A stretch of 35,732 nt of DNA from positions 1 through 35,732 of the forward strand of contig CASFID010000008.1 in the NCBI GenBank assembly GCA_949294665.1. The letters run 5' to 3'. The first letter of the stretch is position 1. Every line of letters starts with the position of its first letter. Shown here piece by piece: positions 16,454 through 23,375 of this stretch. This stretch comes from an uncultured Eubacteriales bacterium (lineage in GTDB: Bacteria > Bacillota > Clostridia > Lachnospirales > Lachnospiraceae). A model generated the notes under the pieces. That model was not told the DNA's origin, made no database searches, and saw only the letters and a program-made list of their open reading frames with translations. The position numbers and the translations under genes were made by a program.

Positions 16454-18403
16454 ATGGATTACAGAAAGACCGCACAGGAAATCCTGGACAAGGTCGGCGG
16501 CAGCAAGAACATTGTATCTGCCGCTCACTGCGCAACAAGGCTTCGTCTTGTTATTGCCGATAACAGCAAGGCGGATAAGGCAGCCATAGAAAATGTAGAA
16601 GGGGTAAAAGGGGTGTTCGAGGCGTCCGGTCAACTCCAGATCATCCTCGGAACGGGAACAGTAAACAAAGTATTTGACGAATTTATATCCATCGCGGGCA
16701 TCACAGCCAGTACGAAAGCGGAGGCGAAAGAGGCGGCGGCTAAACAGCAGAACGTATTTCTGAGGGCGATCAAGCTGCTGGGCGATATTTTTGTACCCAT
16801 CATCCCGGCTATCGTGGCGAGCGGTTTCCTCATGGGTATCATGAACTCGCTGGATTTCATGATCAATAACGGATTCATCAGTATGGATACGAGCAGCTCG
16901 ATCTATGTTTTTGCAGGTCTGTTCAGTAACACAGCGTACACATTCCTGCAGATCCTGATCGCATTCTCCGCGGCGAAAGCGTTCGGCGCCAATCCTTATC
17001 TGGGCGCGGTCATCGGTATGATCATGATCAATCCTTCGCTGCAGAATGCATATGATGTGGCGACCAATGGCGTACAGCAGACACAGTCGGTATTCTTTGG
17101 ACTGTATGATATCGATATGGTAGGGTATCAGGGACATGTTATCCCGGTCGTCATCGCAGTGTGGCTCCTTTCTGTGATCGAGAAGAAGCTGCACAAGATC
17201 GTGCCGGAAGTTCTGGACTTGTTCGTCACACCTCTTGTCAGCGTGTTTGTAACAGGGTATCTTACACTGGCCATCATCGGACCGGTCTTTGTATGGGCTG
17301 AGAATGCGATCCTTGGCGCGATCCAGTGGCTGCTCACGCTTCCGCTTGGTATCGGAAGTCTGATCATGGGAGCCTTGTATGCTCCTACAGTCGTAACTGG
17401 CATCCATCAGATGTATACAGCCATCGATATCGGGCAGATCGCACAGTATGGCGTTACATACTGGCTGCCCCTTGCGAGCGCGGCGAATGTAGCTCAGGGA
17501 GCGGCCGCCCTTGCAGTGGCGCTGAAGTCAAAGGACAAGAAAGTGAAATCACTGGCCCTTCCGTCATCCTTAAGTGCATTTATGGGGATCACGGAGCCGG
17601 CGATCTTCGGTGTAAACTTAAGATTTTTCAAACCTTTTATCGCAGGATGTATCGGCGGCGGATGCGGAGCTCTGTATGCGTCCATCGTACATCTCGGAGC
17701 AAAGGGGACGGGTGTGACCGGTATCTTCGGCATCCTGCTCTGCCTGGATGAGCCGGTGCAGTATTTCATCGAGATGGTGATCGCAGTAGGAGTTGCGTTT
17801 GTTATCTCATTCATTATCTATCGGGATGCAAAGCCGGAGACGGCAGCAGCCTCCGCAGGAACATCGGGAAATGCGGACGCTCTGTCAGAAAACTCTCATG
17901 AGGAAGGCGCAGCGGACGAGACGGCGGACGAGACAGCTCCGGCGGTGACAGAGGAAGAACTGAAAAGTCCGGTGAACGGCAAAGTGCTTCCGCTTACGGA
18001 AGTGGCAGACGAGACGTTTGCCTCCGAGATGCTCGGCGCGACCGTAGCGGTAGAACCGGAAGACGGAAAGATCGTAGCTCCGTGTGACGCGGAGGTGCTC
18101 AATGTATTCGATACGGGACACGCGCTTTGCCTGACCACACAGTCCGGCGGCGAACTCCTGATCCACATCGGTATCGATACTGTGAAGCTGGAAGGAAAAG
18201 GATTTACAAAGAAAGTTTCTGATGGCGCAAAGGTACACGCCGGAGACGTCCTGATCGAGGCGGATCTGGATACGATACGGAAGGCCGGATATCCTGCGAC
18301 GACTATGGTAATCCTGACCAATGCGGATCAGTATTCGGAAGTAGAGAAAGCAGAGCCGGGCGCGGCAGGTACAGACAAGACGATCATGAAACTGAAAAAG
18401 TAG
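16454..18403 (+). CDS. scrA: PTS sucrose-type transporter, EIIBCA fusion
   Basis: This 649-residue membrane permease imports and phosphorylates a glucoside; sucrose is implied by the adjacent GH32 gene. EIIB is at residues 1-85 with phospho-cysteine 26 (AAHCATRLR). EIIC is at about 105-455 with roughly ten hydrophobic segments and the GITEPAIFGVNLR motif. An Ala/Glu/Asp-rich linker covers about 460-500. EIIA is at about 500-640 with His556 (TGHALCL) and phospho-histidine 571 (LIHIGIDTVKL). Sucrose EIIBC proteins often lack their own EIIA, so the full BCA form is self-sufficient apart from EI and HPr. GGAGAG precedes the ATG. Trehalose or beta-glucoside specificity cannot be excluded from this protein alone. 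Confidence 0.88.
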   Translation: MDYRKTAQEILDKVGGSKNIVSAAHCATRLRLVIADNSKADKAAIENVEGVKGVFEASGQLQIILGTGTVNKVFDEFISIAGITASTKAEAKEAAAKQQNVFLRAIKLLGDIFVPIIPAIVASGFLMGIMNSLDFMINNGFISMDTSSSIYVFAGLFSNTAYTFLQILIAFSAAKAFGANPYLGAVIGMIMINPSLQNAYDVATNGVQQTQSVFFGLYDIDMVGYQGHVIPVVIAVWLLSVIEKKLHKIVPEVLDLFVTPLVSVFVTGYLTLAIIGPVFVWAENAILGAIQWLLTLPLGIGSLIMGALYAPTVVTGIHQMYTAIDIGQIAQYGVTYWLPLASAANVAQGAAALAVALKSKDKKVKSLALPSSLSAFMGITEPAIFGVNLRFFKPFIAGCIGGGCGALYASIVHLGAKGTGVTGIFGILLCLDEPVQYFIEMVIAVGVAFVISFIIYRDAKPETAAASAGTSGNADALSENSHEEGAADETADETAPAVTEEELKSPVNGKVLPLTEVADETFASEMLGATVAVEPEDGKIVAPCDAEVLNVFDTGHALCLTTQSGGELLIHIGIDTVKLEGKGFTKKVSDGAKVHAGDVLIEADLDTIRKAGYPATTMVILTNADQYSEVEKAEPGAAGTDKTIMKLKK

Positions 18404-18427
18404 TCTGAGAAGCGGGGAGAATATTAT

Positions 18428-19846
18428 ATGACTGCATTGACAAAAGATCTGATAAAATTGACGGCCGGGGCAGAGAAAAGCAGTAGTCGGGACGACAGGT
18501 TCCGACAGAAGCTTCACCTTATGCCGCCTGTGGGATGGCTCAATGATCCAAACGGCCTCTGTCAGCTGGATGGAGTTTATCATGCTTTCTTTCAATACTC
18601 GCCCTTTCATGTAGAGGGCGGAGTCAAGATGTGGGGACACTATACAAGTCGTGACATGATCGACTGGGAATATCAGGGCGTGCCCCTCTATCCTGACCAG
18701 CCTTTTGACTGCAGCGGCGTGTACTCGGGATGCGCCTTTATCGAGGGCGGAGAGATGTACCTGTATTATACCGGCAATGTGAAACTCGAGGACAGTGACG
18801 ACTACGATTATATTAACAGCGGGCGTGAGTCAAATACAGTATTGGTGACAAGCGCGGACGGAATGCATTTCGGACACAAGAAGCTGATCATGAGAAACAG
18901 TGACTATCCGTCCGATCTTACGCTGCATGTGCGGGATCCGAAAGTATGGAAAGAAAACGGAACATACTATATGCTGCAGGGAGCCCGCACAAAAGCGGAT
19001 ATCGGGCAGGCAGTGATTTTCCGGTCGGAGGATAAGATACACTGGACGATTCACAGCCGTGTAGAGACAGCAGAGAAGTTCGGCTATATGTGGGAATGTC
19101 CGGACTACTTTGAAGTGGATGGGAAGAAAATCTTGTCCGCATCCGTGCAGGGGCTGACCGGAGAAGAGTGGAAGGACCGCAATGTATATCAGTCTGGATA
19201 TTTTGAAGTGAAGGGGGATATTCTCAGCGGAGAATACAGTCTGTCGGACTACCGGCTCTGGGACTATGGCTTTGATTACTATGCGCCCCAGAGTTTTGAG
19301 ACAGAGGACGGCAGGCGCATCCAGATCGGCTGGATGGGAATGCCGGACTGTAAAGAGTATACGAACCGGACGATCGAAGACGGATGGCAGCACTGCTTTA
19401 CCTTCCCACGAGAAGTATTTGTGAAAGACGGAGTTATCAGACAGCGGCCGATCCGGGAACTTGATAAGAATAAAAAACTTGTCAAAGAAACTAAAAACTG
19501 TCTTGAAGTGCAAGGATGCGCTGTGTATGAAGCGCATATCTGTCATATCAGACAGAATCAGTTCCGCGCAGTTTTGGCGGAGGATCTGACGGTGGAGTAC
19601 AAAGATAATAAGTTCGCGCTTGTATTTACGGATGAAAGAAATAAAAAGATTTCGTGTGGCCGGAATATACGCTGCGCTGACATAGACTGTGTGGAGGATG
19701 TCAGGATCCTTGCGGATAAGTCGTCCGTGGAAATATTTGTGAATGACGGAGCGTATGTGTTCAGCACAAGGTATTATCCGGAAAATGAAAGGATGGTCAT
19801 AGAGGCAGAGGGGGCGGAGATCACATACTGCGAACTGCGGGTGTGA
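18428..19846 (+). CDS. scrB: GH32 sucrose-6-phosphate hydrolase
   Basis: This 472-residue cytoplasmic enzyme cleaves sucrose-6-phosphate to glucose-6-phosphate and fructose. The five-bladed propeller carries nucleophile Asp40 (GWLNDPNG), transition-state stabiliser Asp170 (RDPK) and acid/base Glu223 (ECPD). A C-terminal beta-sandwich follows from about residue 345, with DKSSVEIFVNDG typical of the family. No signal peptide is present. It starts 24 bases after the PTS gene with GGGGAG upstream, so the two form an operon. A fructokinase, often the next gene, is not present here. Levanase or fructan activity is less likely, given the PTS partner and the lack of secretion. Confidence 0.92.
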   Translation: MTALTKDLIKLTAGAEKSSSRDDRFRQKLHLMPPVGWLNDPNGLCQLDGVYHAFFQYSPFHVEGGVKMWGHYTSRDMIDWEYQGVPLYPDQPFDCSGVYSGCAFIEGGEMYLYYTGNVKLEDSDDYDYINSGRESNTVLVTSADGMHFGHKKLIMRNSDYPSDLTLHVRDPKVWKENGTYYMLQGARTKADIGQAVIFRSEDKIHWTIHSRVETAEKFGYMWECPDYFEVDGKKILSASVQGLTGEEWKDRNVYQSGYFEVKGDILSGEYSLSDYRLWDYGFDYYAPQSFETEDGRRIQIGWMGMPDCKEYTNRTIEDGWQHCFTFPREVFVKDGVIRQRPIRELDKNKKLVKETKNCLEVQGCAVYEAHICHIRQNQFRAVLAEDLTVEYKDNKFALVFTDERNKKISCGRNIRCADIDCVEDVRILADKSSVEIFVNDGAYVFSTRYYPENERMVIEAEGAEITYCELRV

Positions 19847-19857
19847 CAAGCTGATAC

Positions 19858-19886
19858 TTGAAACTGTATTGATGATTTACTATAAT
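19858..19886 (+). promoter_or_regulatory. Near-consensus promoter of the D,D-carboxypeptidase gene
   Basis: TTGAAA (19858-19863), a 17-base spacer and TATAAT (19881-19886) form a strong sigma-A promoter. Initiation near 19893 gives a leader of about 50 bases. It starts 11 bases after the GH32 stop, with no terminator hairpin visible between them. Confidence 0.8.
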
Positions 19887-19944
19887 GAGAGAAAGTTTAC
19901 GTTTTTTATAATCTGAAAATACAGTTGAGTGTCGGAGGAATAAG

Positions 19945-21432
19945 ATGGGAACGGTCTTAAAACGCGTGGTAGCAGCACTTCTTTTATTGACTGTGACGTT
20001 TATGTCAGCGCCTGCCGTCTGTGCGCAGCCAGATGCGGAACAGGAGGCAGACGAGGCGCAGGCGGACGGAACGCAGACAGCGGAAGAGGCTGCTGCCGCG
20101 GCGGCAGAGGAGAAGTTTGAGAAGGAGAAACAGAAGTCTTACAACACTTTGCCTGAGACAAATGAACTTGCAGGGTGGCCGCAGGGGCCGAAAGTCTATG
20201 CCAATTCAGCGATCGTGATGGATATGGACAGCGGGGCGATCCTCTATGGCAAGAAGATCGATGACCGGCATTATCCGGCCAGCATAACGAAGCTGCTCAC
20301 CGCACTGGTGGCGCTTGAGAATGGGAGTATGGATGATGAGGTCCTCTTTTCGCAGGAGAGTATCGATGTTCTGAGGTCCGACTATGCGAGTATCGGGATG
20401 CGGCCGGGAGAGATCATAAGCATGCATGATGCGATGTATGCCATGCTGCTGGCGTCCGCCAACGAGGTGGCCTATGCCATTGCGGAGAACGTGGGACAGA
20501 AGATGGGCGGAAGCTATGACACATTTATCCAGGCGATGAACGACCGGTCCCGGCAGCTCGGCTGTACAGGCTCGCACTGGATCAACGCGAATGGCCTGCA
20601 TGATGACGATCACTATACGACGGCCCGGGATATGGCGCTCATTACATCTGAGCTGTATCAGCATGAAGAGTTCCAGACAATAGCACAGACATTAAGTTAT
20701 ACGATCGGGCCTACGAATCTTGAAAAGGAGTCCAGGACTTTCCAGCAGCATCACAAGATGCTCATGCCTGAGAGCAGCAAATACTATCCGTACTGTACCG
20801 GGGGCAAGACCGGTTACACGGATGATGCCAGGACAACTCTCGTTACGACGGCAGACAACGGAACGCTCCGGCTTGTGGCCGTTATCCTTCAGGACGACGG
20901 AGACGCGTACGATGATACGCGGGCAATGCTTGATTATGTGTTCGAGAATTTTTCCGGGGTTCTTTTAAGCGAACAGGAGAAGCCGGACGAAGTGACATAC
21001 TACGACGATGCCGGGGCGTATGTTCTCCTGCCGGAGGGGATAGGATTTTCCGATCTGGAGTATGAGATACAGGTAGAAGACGAGAAGGAAGCGTCGGGTG
21101 AGATCACATTTTATTATGCCGGGCAGAACGTGGGCTCTGCGGCCGTCAAGCTTACGCCCGAGTATGTAGAGAAAGCTACCGGATATACGACAAGGCTGCG
21201 CCTTGTAGAAGATCCTGAGTCCCGGGACGGATCCGGAACAGGGGAGGGAATCTTTTCCCCTGGCAGATGGGCTCCTGTCGCCGGGGTAGCTCTGCTCTTT
21301 CTGGCAGCGGCAGTGCTCATCGGATTTAGATTACGGGCGGCGAAAAGTGAAAAACTCAGGAAAGCGCGGAGACGCCGCAGACAGAGCAAGAAACGCCGCC
21401 GTGTGTCCGGCAGAGACGAAAAAGATAAATAA
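19945..21432 (+). CDS. D-alanyl-D-alanine carboxypeptidase (peptidase S11)
   Basis: This 495-residue low-molecular-weight penicillin-binding protein trims the terminal D-Ala of peptidoglycan peptides. A signal peptide covers residues 1-27 (VVAALLLLTVTFMSAPAVCA). An Ala/Glu/Gln-rich spacer runs to about 60, then the catalytic domain: Ser113-x-x-Lys116 (SITK), Ser171-Ala-Asn173 (SAN) and Lys288-Thr-Gly290 (KTG). A C-terminal beta domain follows. A membrane helix near 435-455 is anchored by a very basic tail (KARRRRRQSKKRRR), instead of the amphipathic anchor of enterobacterial PBP5. GGAGG lies seven bases before the ATG. It is transcribed alone from its own promoter and converges on the AraC gene. 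Confidence 0.93.
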   Translation: MGTVLKRVVAALLLLTVTFMSAPAVCAQPDAEQEADEAQADGTQTAEEAAAAAAEEKFEKEKQKSYNTLPETNELAGWPQGPKVYANSAIVMDMDSGAILYGKKIDDRHYPASITKLLTALVALENGSMDDEVLFSQESIDVLRSDYASIGMRPGEIISMHDAMYAMLLASANEVAYAIAENVGQKMGGSYDTFIQAMNDRSRQLGCTGSHWINANGLHDDDHYTTARDMALITSELYQHEEFQTIAQTLSYTIGPTNLEKESRTFQQHHKMLMPESSKYYPYCTGGKTGYTDDARTTLVTTADNGTLRLVAVILQDDGDAYDDTRAMLDYVFENFSGVLLSEQEKPDEVTYYDDAGAYVLLPEGIGFSDLEYEIQVEDEKEASGEITFYYAGQNVGSAAVKLTPEYVEKATGYTTRLRLVEDPESRDGSGTGEGIFSPGRWAPVAGVALLFLAAAVLIGFRLRAAKSEKLRKARRRRRQSKKRRRVSGRDEKDK

Positions 21433-21434
21433 CA

Positions 21435-21464
21435 GCGCAGTCTGCCAGGTGGACCATGCTGCGC
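21435..21464 (-). terminator. Hairpin between convergent genes
   Basis: GCGCAG (21435-21440) pairs with CTGCGC (21459-21464). Read on the - strand, the stem is followed by a T-rich run (TGTTATTTATCTTTTT), so it would end transcription of the AraC gene. The stem also lies just after the carboxypeptidase stop codon and may help stop + strand transcripts. Confidence 0.5.
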
Positions 21465-21485
21465 CTGATATATCGGAATCGGTTA

Positions 21486-22478
21486 TTAAGTATACTGCCT
21501 TCGGTAATCCGTAGGCAGTATTTTCATGATATCCTTAAACGCCGCAGTGAATTTGCTCTGGCTTTCATATCCGACGCTGTGTGCGACCGACGCGATGCTT
21601 ATATCGCTCTCGCGGAGCATGCGCGCCGCCTCAGTGATGCGGTACTGTTTCATATATGAGGCTACGGGCATGCCATATACAGACCGGAATAGGCTCTTGA
21701 GAGCCGCCGTGTTTATCAGATACTGTTTTGCCAGCTCATCGATCGTGTAGCGCTGCTCCAGATGGCCGGTCATCTGATCGTGGATCTGACGTATGATCTC
21801 AACCTGGCGGGAATAGTGCGGATCCAGTTTCTTCGAGACGGCAGGGCCTGTCATATCAAGAAACAGGAGCAACTCCTGGCACTTGAGCTTCAGATAGGGA
21901 AGTTTCATCTGTTCAGGCAGGTCATACACTTCGGAGAAGATGTGTTCGATGCGGCTGCTTGCGGGGAGGGCGGCGGTCTCGCTTTCGCCGCAGAACCTGA
22001 CGCTCAAAGCCGCGATATCCACGCCTGCCTCCCGGAGCAGTTCGGGGAGCTGTTCCCTGAGGACGTCGATGTCCAGCGAGACGGACAGGCCCTCGTAACA
22101 GCCAAGCGGCAGCGTGATCTCGGAGTCCGAGCACTTATCTGTAAGGTGGAAAGACAGGTCTCCGTTTCCGAAATAGAGACTGAGCCCTTCTTTCATCTCC
22201 CAGCCGATACGCCCCGCGCGGCAGTGATCTATCGTCAGTACAGAGACGCCGTGCCGGTGATGCATACGGAATTTGTCTGCCAGATAATAATGATAGGATA
22301 GCTCTATGCCGGGGTAAAGCTCATAGCTCTCTGTTTTCAGTCTTGCGCCTCCGGAAACCGGCACGTCCGATCTTGTGACCTCTGCTGCGCTGCCGTCCGC
22401 AGGGTGGCGGATGTATGCGTGCTGCCCGACGTTGACATCGGACAGCATTTCTTTGATCGTGCACAATGCTTTCTGCAT
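21486..22478 (-). CDS. AraC-family transcriptional regulator
   Basis: This 330-residue protein has a C-terminal AraC/HTH_18 domain (about residues 228-330) with two helix-turn-helix units, ending in GYESQSKFTAAFKDIMKILPTDYRR. The N-terminal 200 residues are a sensor of the kind seen in PchR-like regulators; a cupin-like beta stretch with several His residues (YHYYLADKFRMHHRHG) is visible, but no ligand can be named. AGGAGAG lies five bases before the ATG. It starts 29 bases after the ArsR-type repressor gene on the same strand, so the two are probably co-transcribed. That links it to metal homeostasis by context only. Confidence 0.85.
   Translation of the reverse strand: MQKALCTIKEMLSDVNVGQHAYIRHPADGSAAEVTRSDVPVSGGARLKTESYELYPGIELSYHYYLADKFRMHHRHGVSVLTIDHCRAGRIGWEMKEGLSLYFGNGDLSFHLTDKCSDSEITLPLGCYEGLSVSLDIDVLREQLPELLREAGVDIAALSVRFCGESETAALPASSRIEHIFSEVYDLPEQMKLPYLKLKCQELLLFLDMTGPAVSKKLDPHYSRQVEIIRQIHDQMTGHLEQRYTIDELAKQYLINTAALKSLFRSVYGMPVASYMKQYRITEAARMLRESDISIASVAHSVGYESQSKFTAAFKDIMKILPTDYRRQYT
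21492..21524 (+). terminator. Terminator of the carboxypeptidase gene inside the AraC 3' end
   Basis: ATACTGCC (21492-21499) pairs with GGCAGTAT (21514-21521), followed by a short T-run. It lies within the last codons of the convergent AraC gene, so the coding sequence for its C-terminus may double as a terminator. Confidence 0.5.
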
Positions 22479-22507
22479 GGGATCTCTCCTTATCGTATGT
22501 GTTCCGA

Positions 22508-22885
22508 TTACTCCTGGGGACTTTCTTCCTGCGGACAGGTGATCCTGCCGAGTTTTTCTATCATATGATGCAGCATCTGCGCCAACTCTGTATCAGCGGT
22601 CCGATAGTACATTTCTTTCCCCTCGCGCCTGCTCACGATCAGGCCGCTGCTCTTTAAGAGCCGAAGATGATGAGAGACTGCGGGACTGCTCATACTGACG
22701 ATGGCGGCGATATTGAGTACACATTCTTCACAGTGGCACAGGAGCCAGAAAATGCGCAGGCGGCTGGGATCACCGAGCTGTTTCATGGCCTCCGATACTC
22801 CTGCGATCTCGTTTTCTCCCGGCAGGCGCTCTCTTATCTTTTCTTCGTTATGTCCGTGGTCGTGTGGTAAGTTCCGTTGTTCCAT
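22508..22885 (-). CDS. ArsR/SmtB-family zinc/cadmium-sensing repressor
   Basis: This is a 125-residue winged-helix repressor of the SmtB/CadC group, normal length. The recognition helix is SSPAVSHHLRLLKSSGLI, followed by the wing SRREGKEMYYR. Likely metal ligands are an N-terminal HDHGH cluster (residues 8-12), the alpha-3 CHCEEC motif (residues 50-55, the place of ELCVCD in CadC/ArsR), and Asp/His residues in the last helix (DTELAQMLHH). I start at the ATG with AAAGGAG nine bases upstream (22885); a GTG at 22942 in the same frame would add 19 residues but overlaps the promoter region. It diverges from the metallochaperone and ATPase genes, whose promoters carry matching palindromes. Confidence 0.9.
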   Translation of the reverse strand: MEQRNLPHDHGHNEEKIRERLPGENEIAGVSEAMKQLGDPSRLRIFWLLCHCEECVLNIAAIVSMSSPAVSHHLRLLKSSGLIVSRREGKEMYYRTADTELAQMLHHMIEKLGRITCPQEESPQE

Positions 22886-22954
22886 ACTATTTTGCTCCTT
22901 TTGCTCCATTTGGGAATTTTTTTCGCCCAAATGGGAAAACACAACATTTTCCTC

Positions 22955-22983
22955 TTGACTTATTATAAAATGAGAAGTACATT
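22955..22983 (+). promoter_or_regulatory. Promoter of the metallochaperone gene
   Basis: TTGACT (22955-22960), a 17-base spacer and TACATT (22978-22983) predict initiation near 22990, immediately before the palindromic operator at 22994-23011. Confidence 0.6.
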
Positions 22984-22993
22984 ATAGTCAACG

Positions 22994-23011
22994 ATTAAAT
23001 AATTGTTTAAT
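22994..23011. promoter_or_regulatory. ArsR/SmtB-type operator 1
   Basis: ATTAAATAATTGTTTAAT is a palindrome with one mismatch per half. It resembles the TGAAnAnnTnTTCA operators of SmtB/CzrA repressors, and lies at about +5 of the metallochaperone transcript, between the divergent repressor and resistance genes. A near-identical copy precedes the ATPase gene. Confidence 0.7.
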
Positions 23012-23041
23012 TATAAAGACAGACTAAAGGAGAGATAGAAC

Positions 23042-23260
23042 ATGAAAAAGAGTTATAAGATCGATGTCGACTGTGCAAACTGTGCAAATAAGATGGAACA
23101 GGCCGCAAAAGATACGGAGGGTGTAAAAGACGCAGTCGTAAATTTCATGACGCTTAAGATGAACGTGGAATTCGAGGAAGGACAGAATGCGAAAGAAGTT
23201 ATGAAGGAAGTGCGGAAGAACTGTAAGAAAGTAGAAGACGACTGTGAGATCTTTCTGTGA
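23042..23260 (+). CDS. HMA-domain metal-binding protein (metallochaperone)
   Basis: This 72-residue cytoplasmic protein is a single heavy-metal-associated domain. The metal loop DCANCANKME (Cys11 and Cys14), with Asp before the first Cys, is typical of the Zn/Cd/Pb type rather than the copper type (GMxCxxC). The fold continues through VKDAVVNFMTLKMNVEF. The ATPase 115 bases downstream lacks an N-terminal HMA domain, so this looks like that domain encoded separately. It would pass metal to the pump or act as its regulatory domain. AAAGGAGA lies nine bases before the ATG. Confidence 0.92.
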   Translation: MKKSYKIDVDCANCANKMEQAAKDTEGVKDAVVNFMTLKMNVEFEEGQNAKEVMKEVRKNCKKVEDDCEIFL

Positions 23261-23276
23261 TCGGCAGCAGAAAATG

Positions 23277-23300
23277 CCCGGGAACAAAAACGTTCCCGGG
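23277..23300. terminator. Perfect hairpin after the metallochaperone gene
   Basis: CCCGGGAAC (23277-23285) and GTTCCCGGG (23292-23300) are perfect 9-base arms around a short loop. The following ATAAAAT has no T-run, so it may be an mRNA-stabilising or pausing hairpin, or a weak terminator that lets some transcript reach the ATPase gene. Confidence 0.5.
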
Positions 23301-23325
23301 ATAAAATAGCCCATATAAATAAAAG

Positions 23326-23343
23326 ATTAAGCATATGTTTAAT
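23326..23343. promoter_or_regulatory. ArsR/SmtB-type operator 2
   Basis: ATTAAGCATATGTTTAAT shares ATTAA and TTTAAT at the same spacing with the site at 22994. It lies 32 bases before the ATPase start. A TATAAA at 23314-23319 could be the -10 of a second promoter just upstream, although no good -35 is seen. Confidence 0.65.
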
Positions 23344-23375
23344 TAAAATACATACTGATCAAAGAGGGACCATAT

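Noticed and set aside
16403-17407. A 334-codon open frame on the - strand
   Set aside because: It is antisense to the PTS EIIB/EIIC coding region. Its translation is rich in Asp, His and Arg with no domain, typical of a complement-frame shadow.
18830-19849. A 339-codon open frame on the - strand
   Set aside because: It lies fully antisense to the GH32 gene, whose catalytic motifs are intact, and its translation has no recognisable domain.
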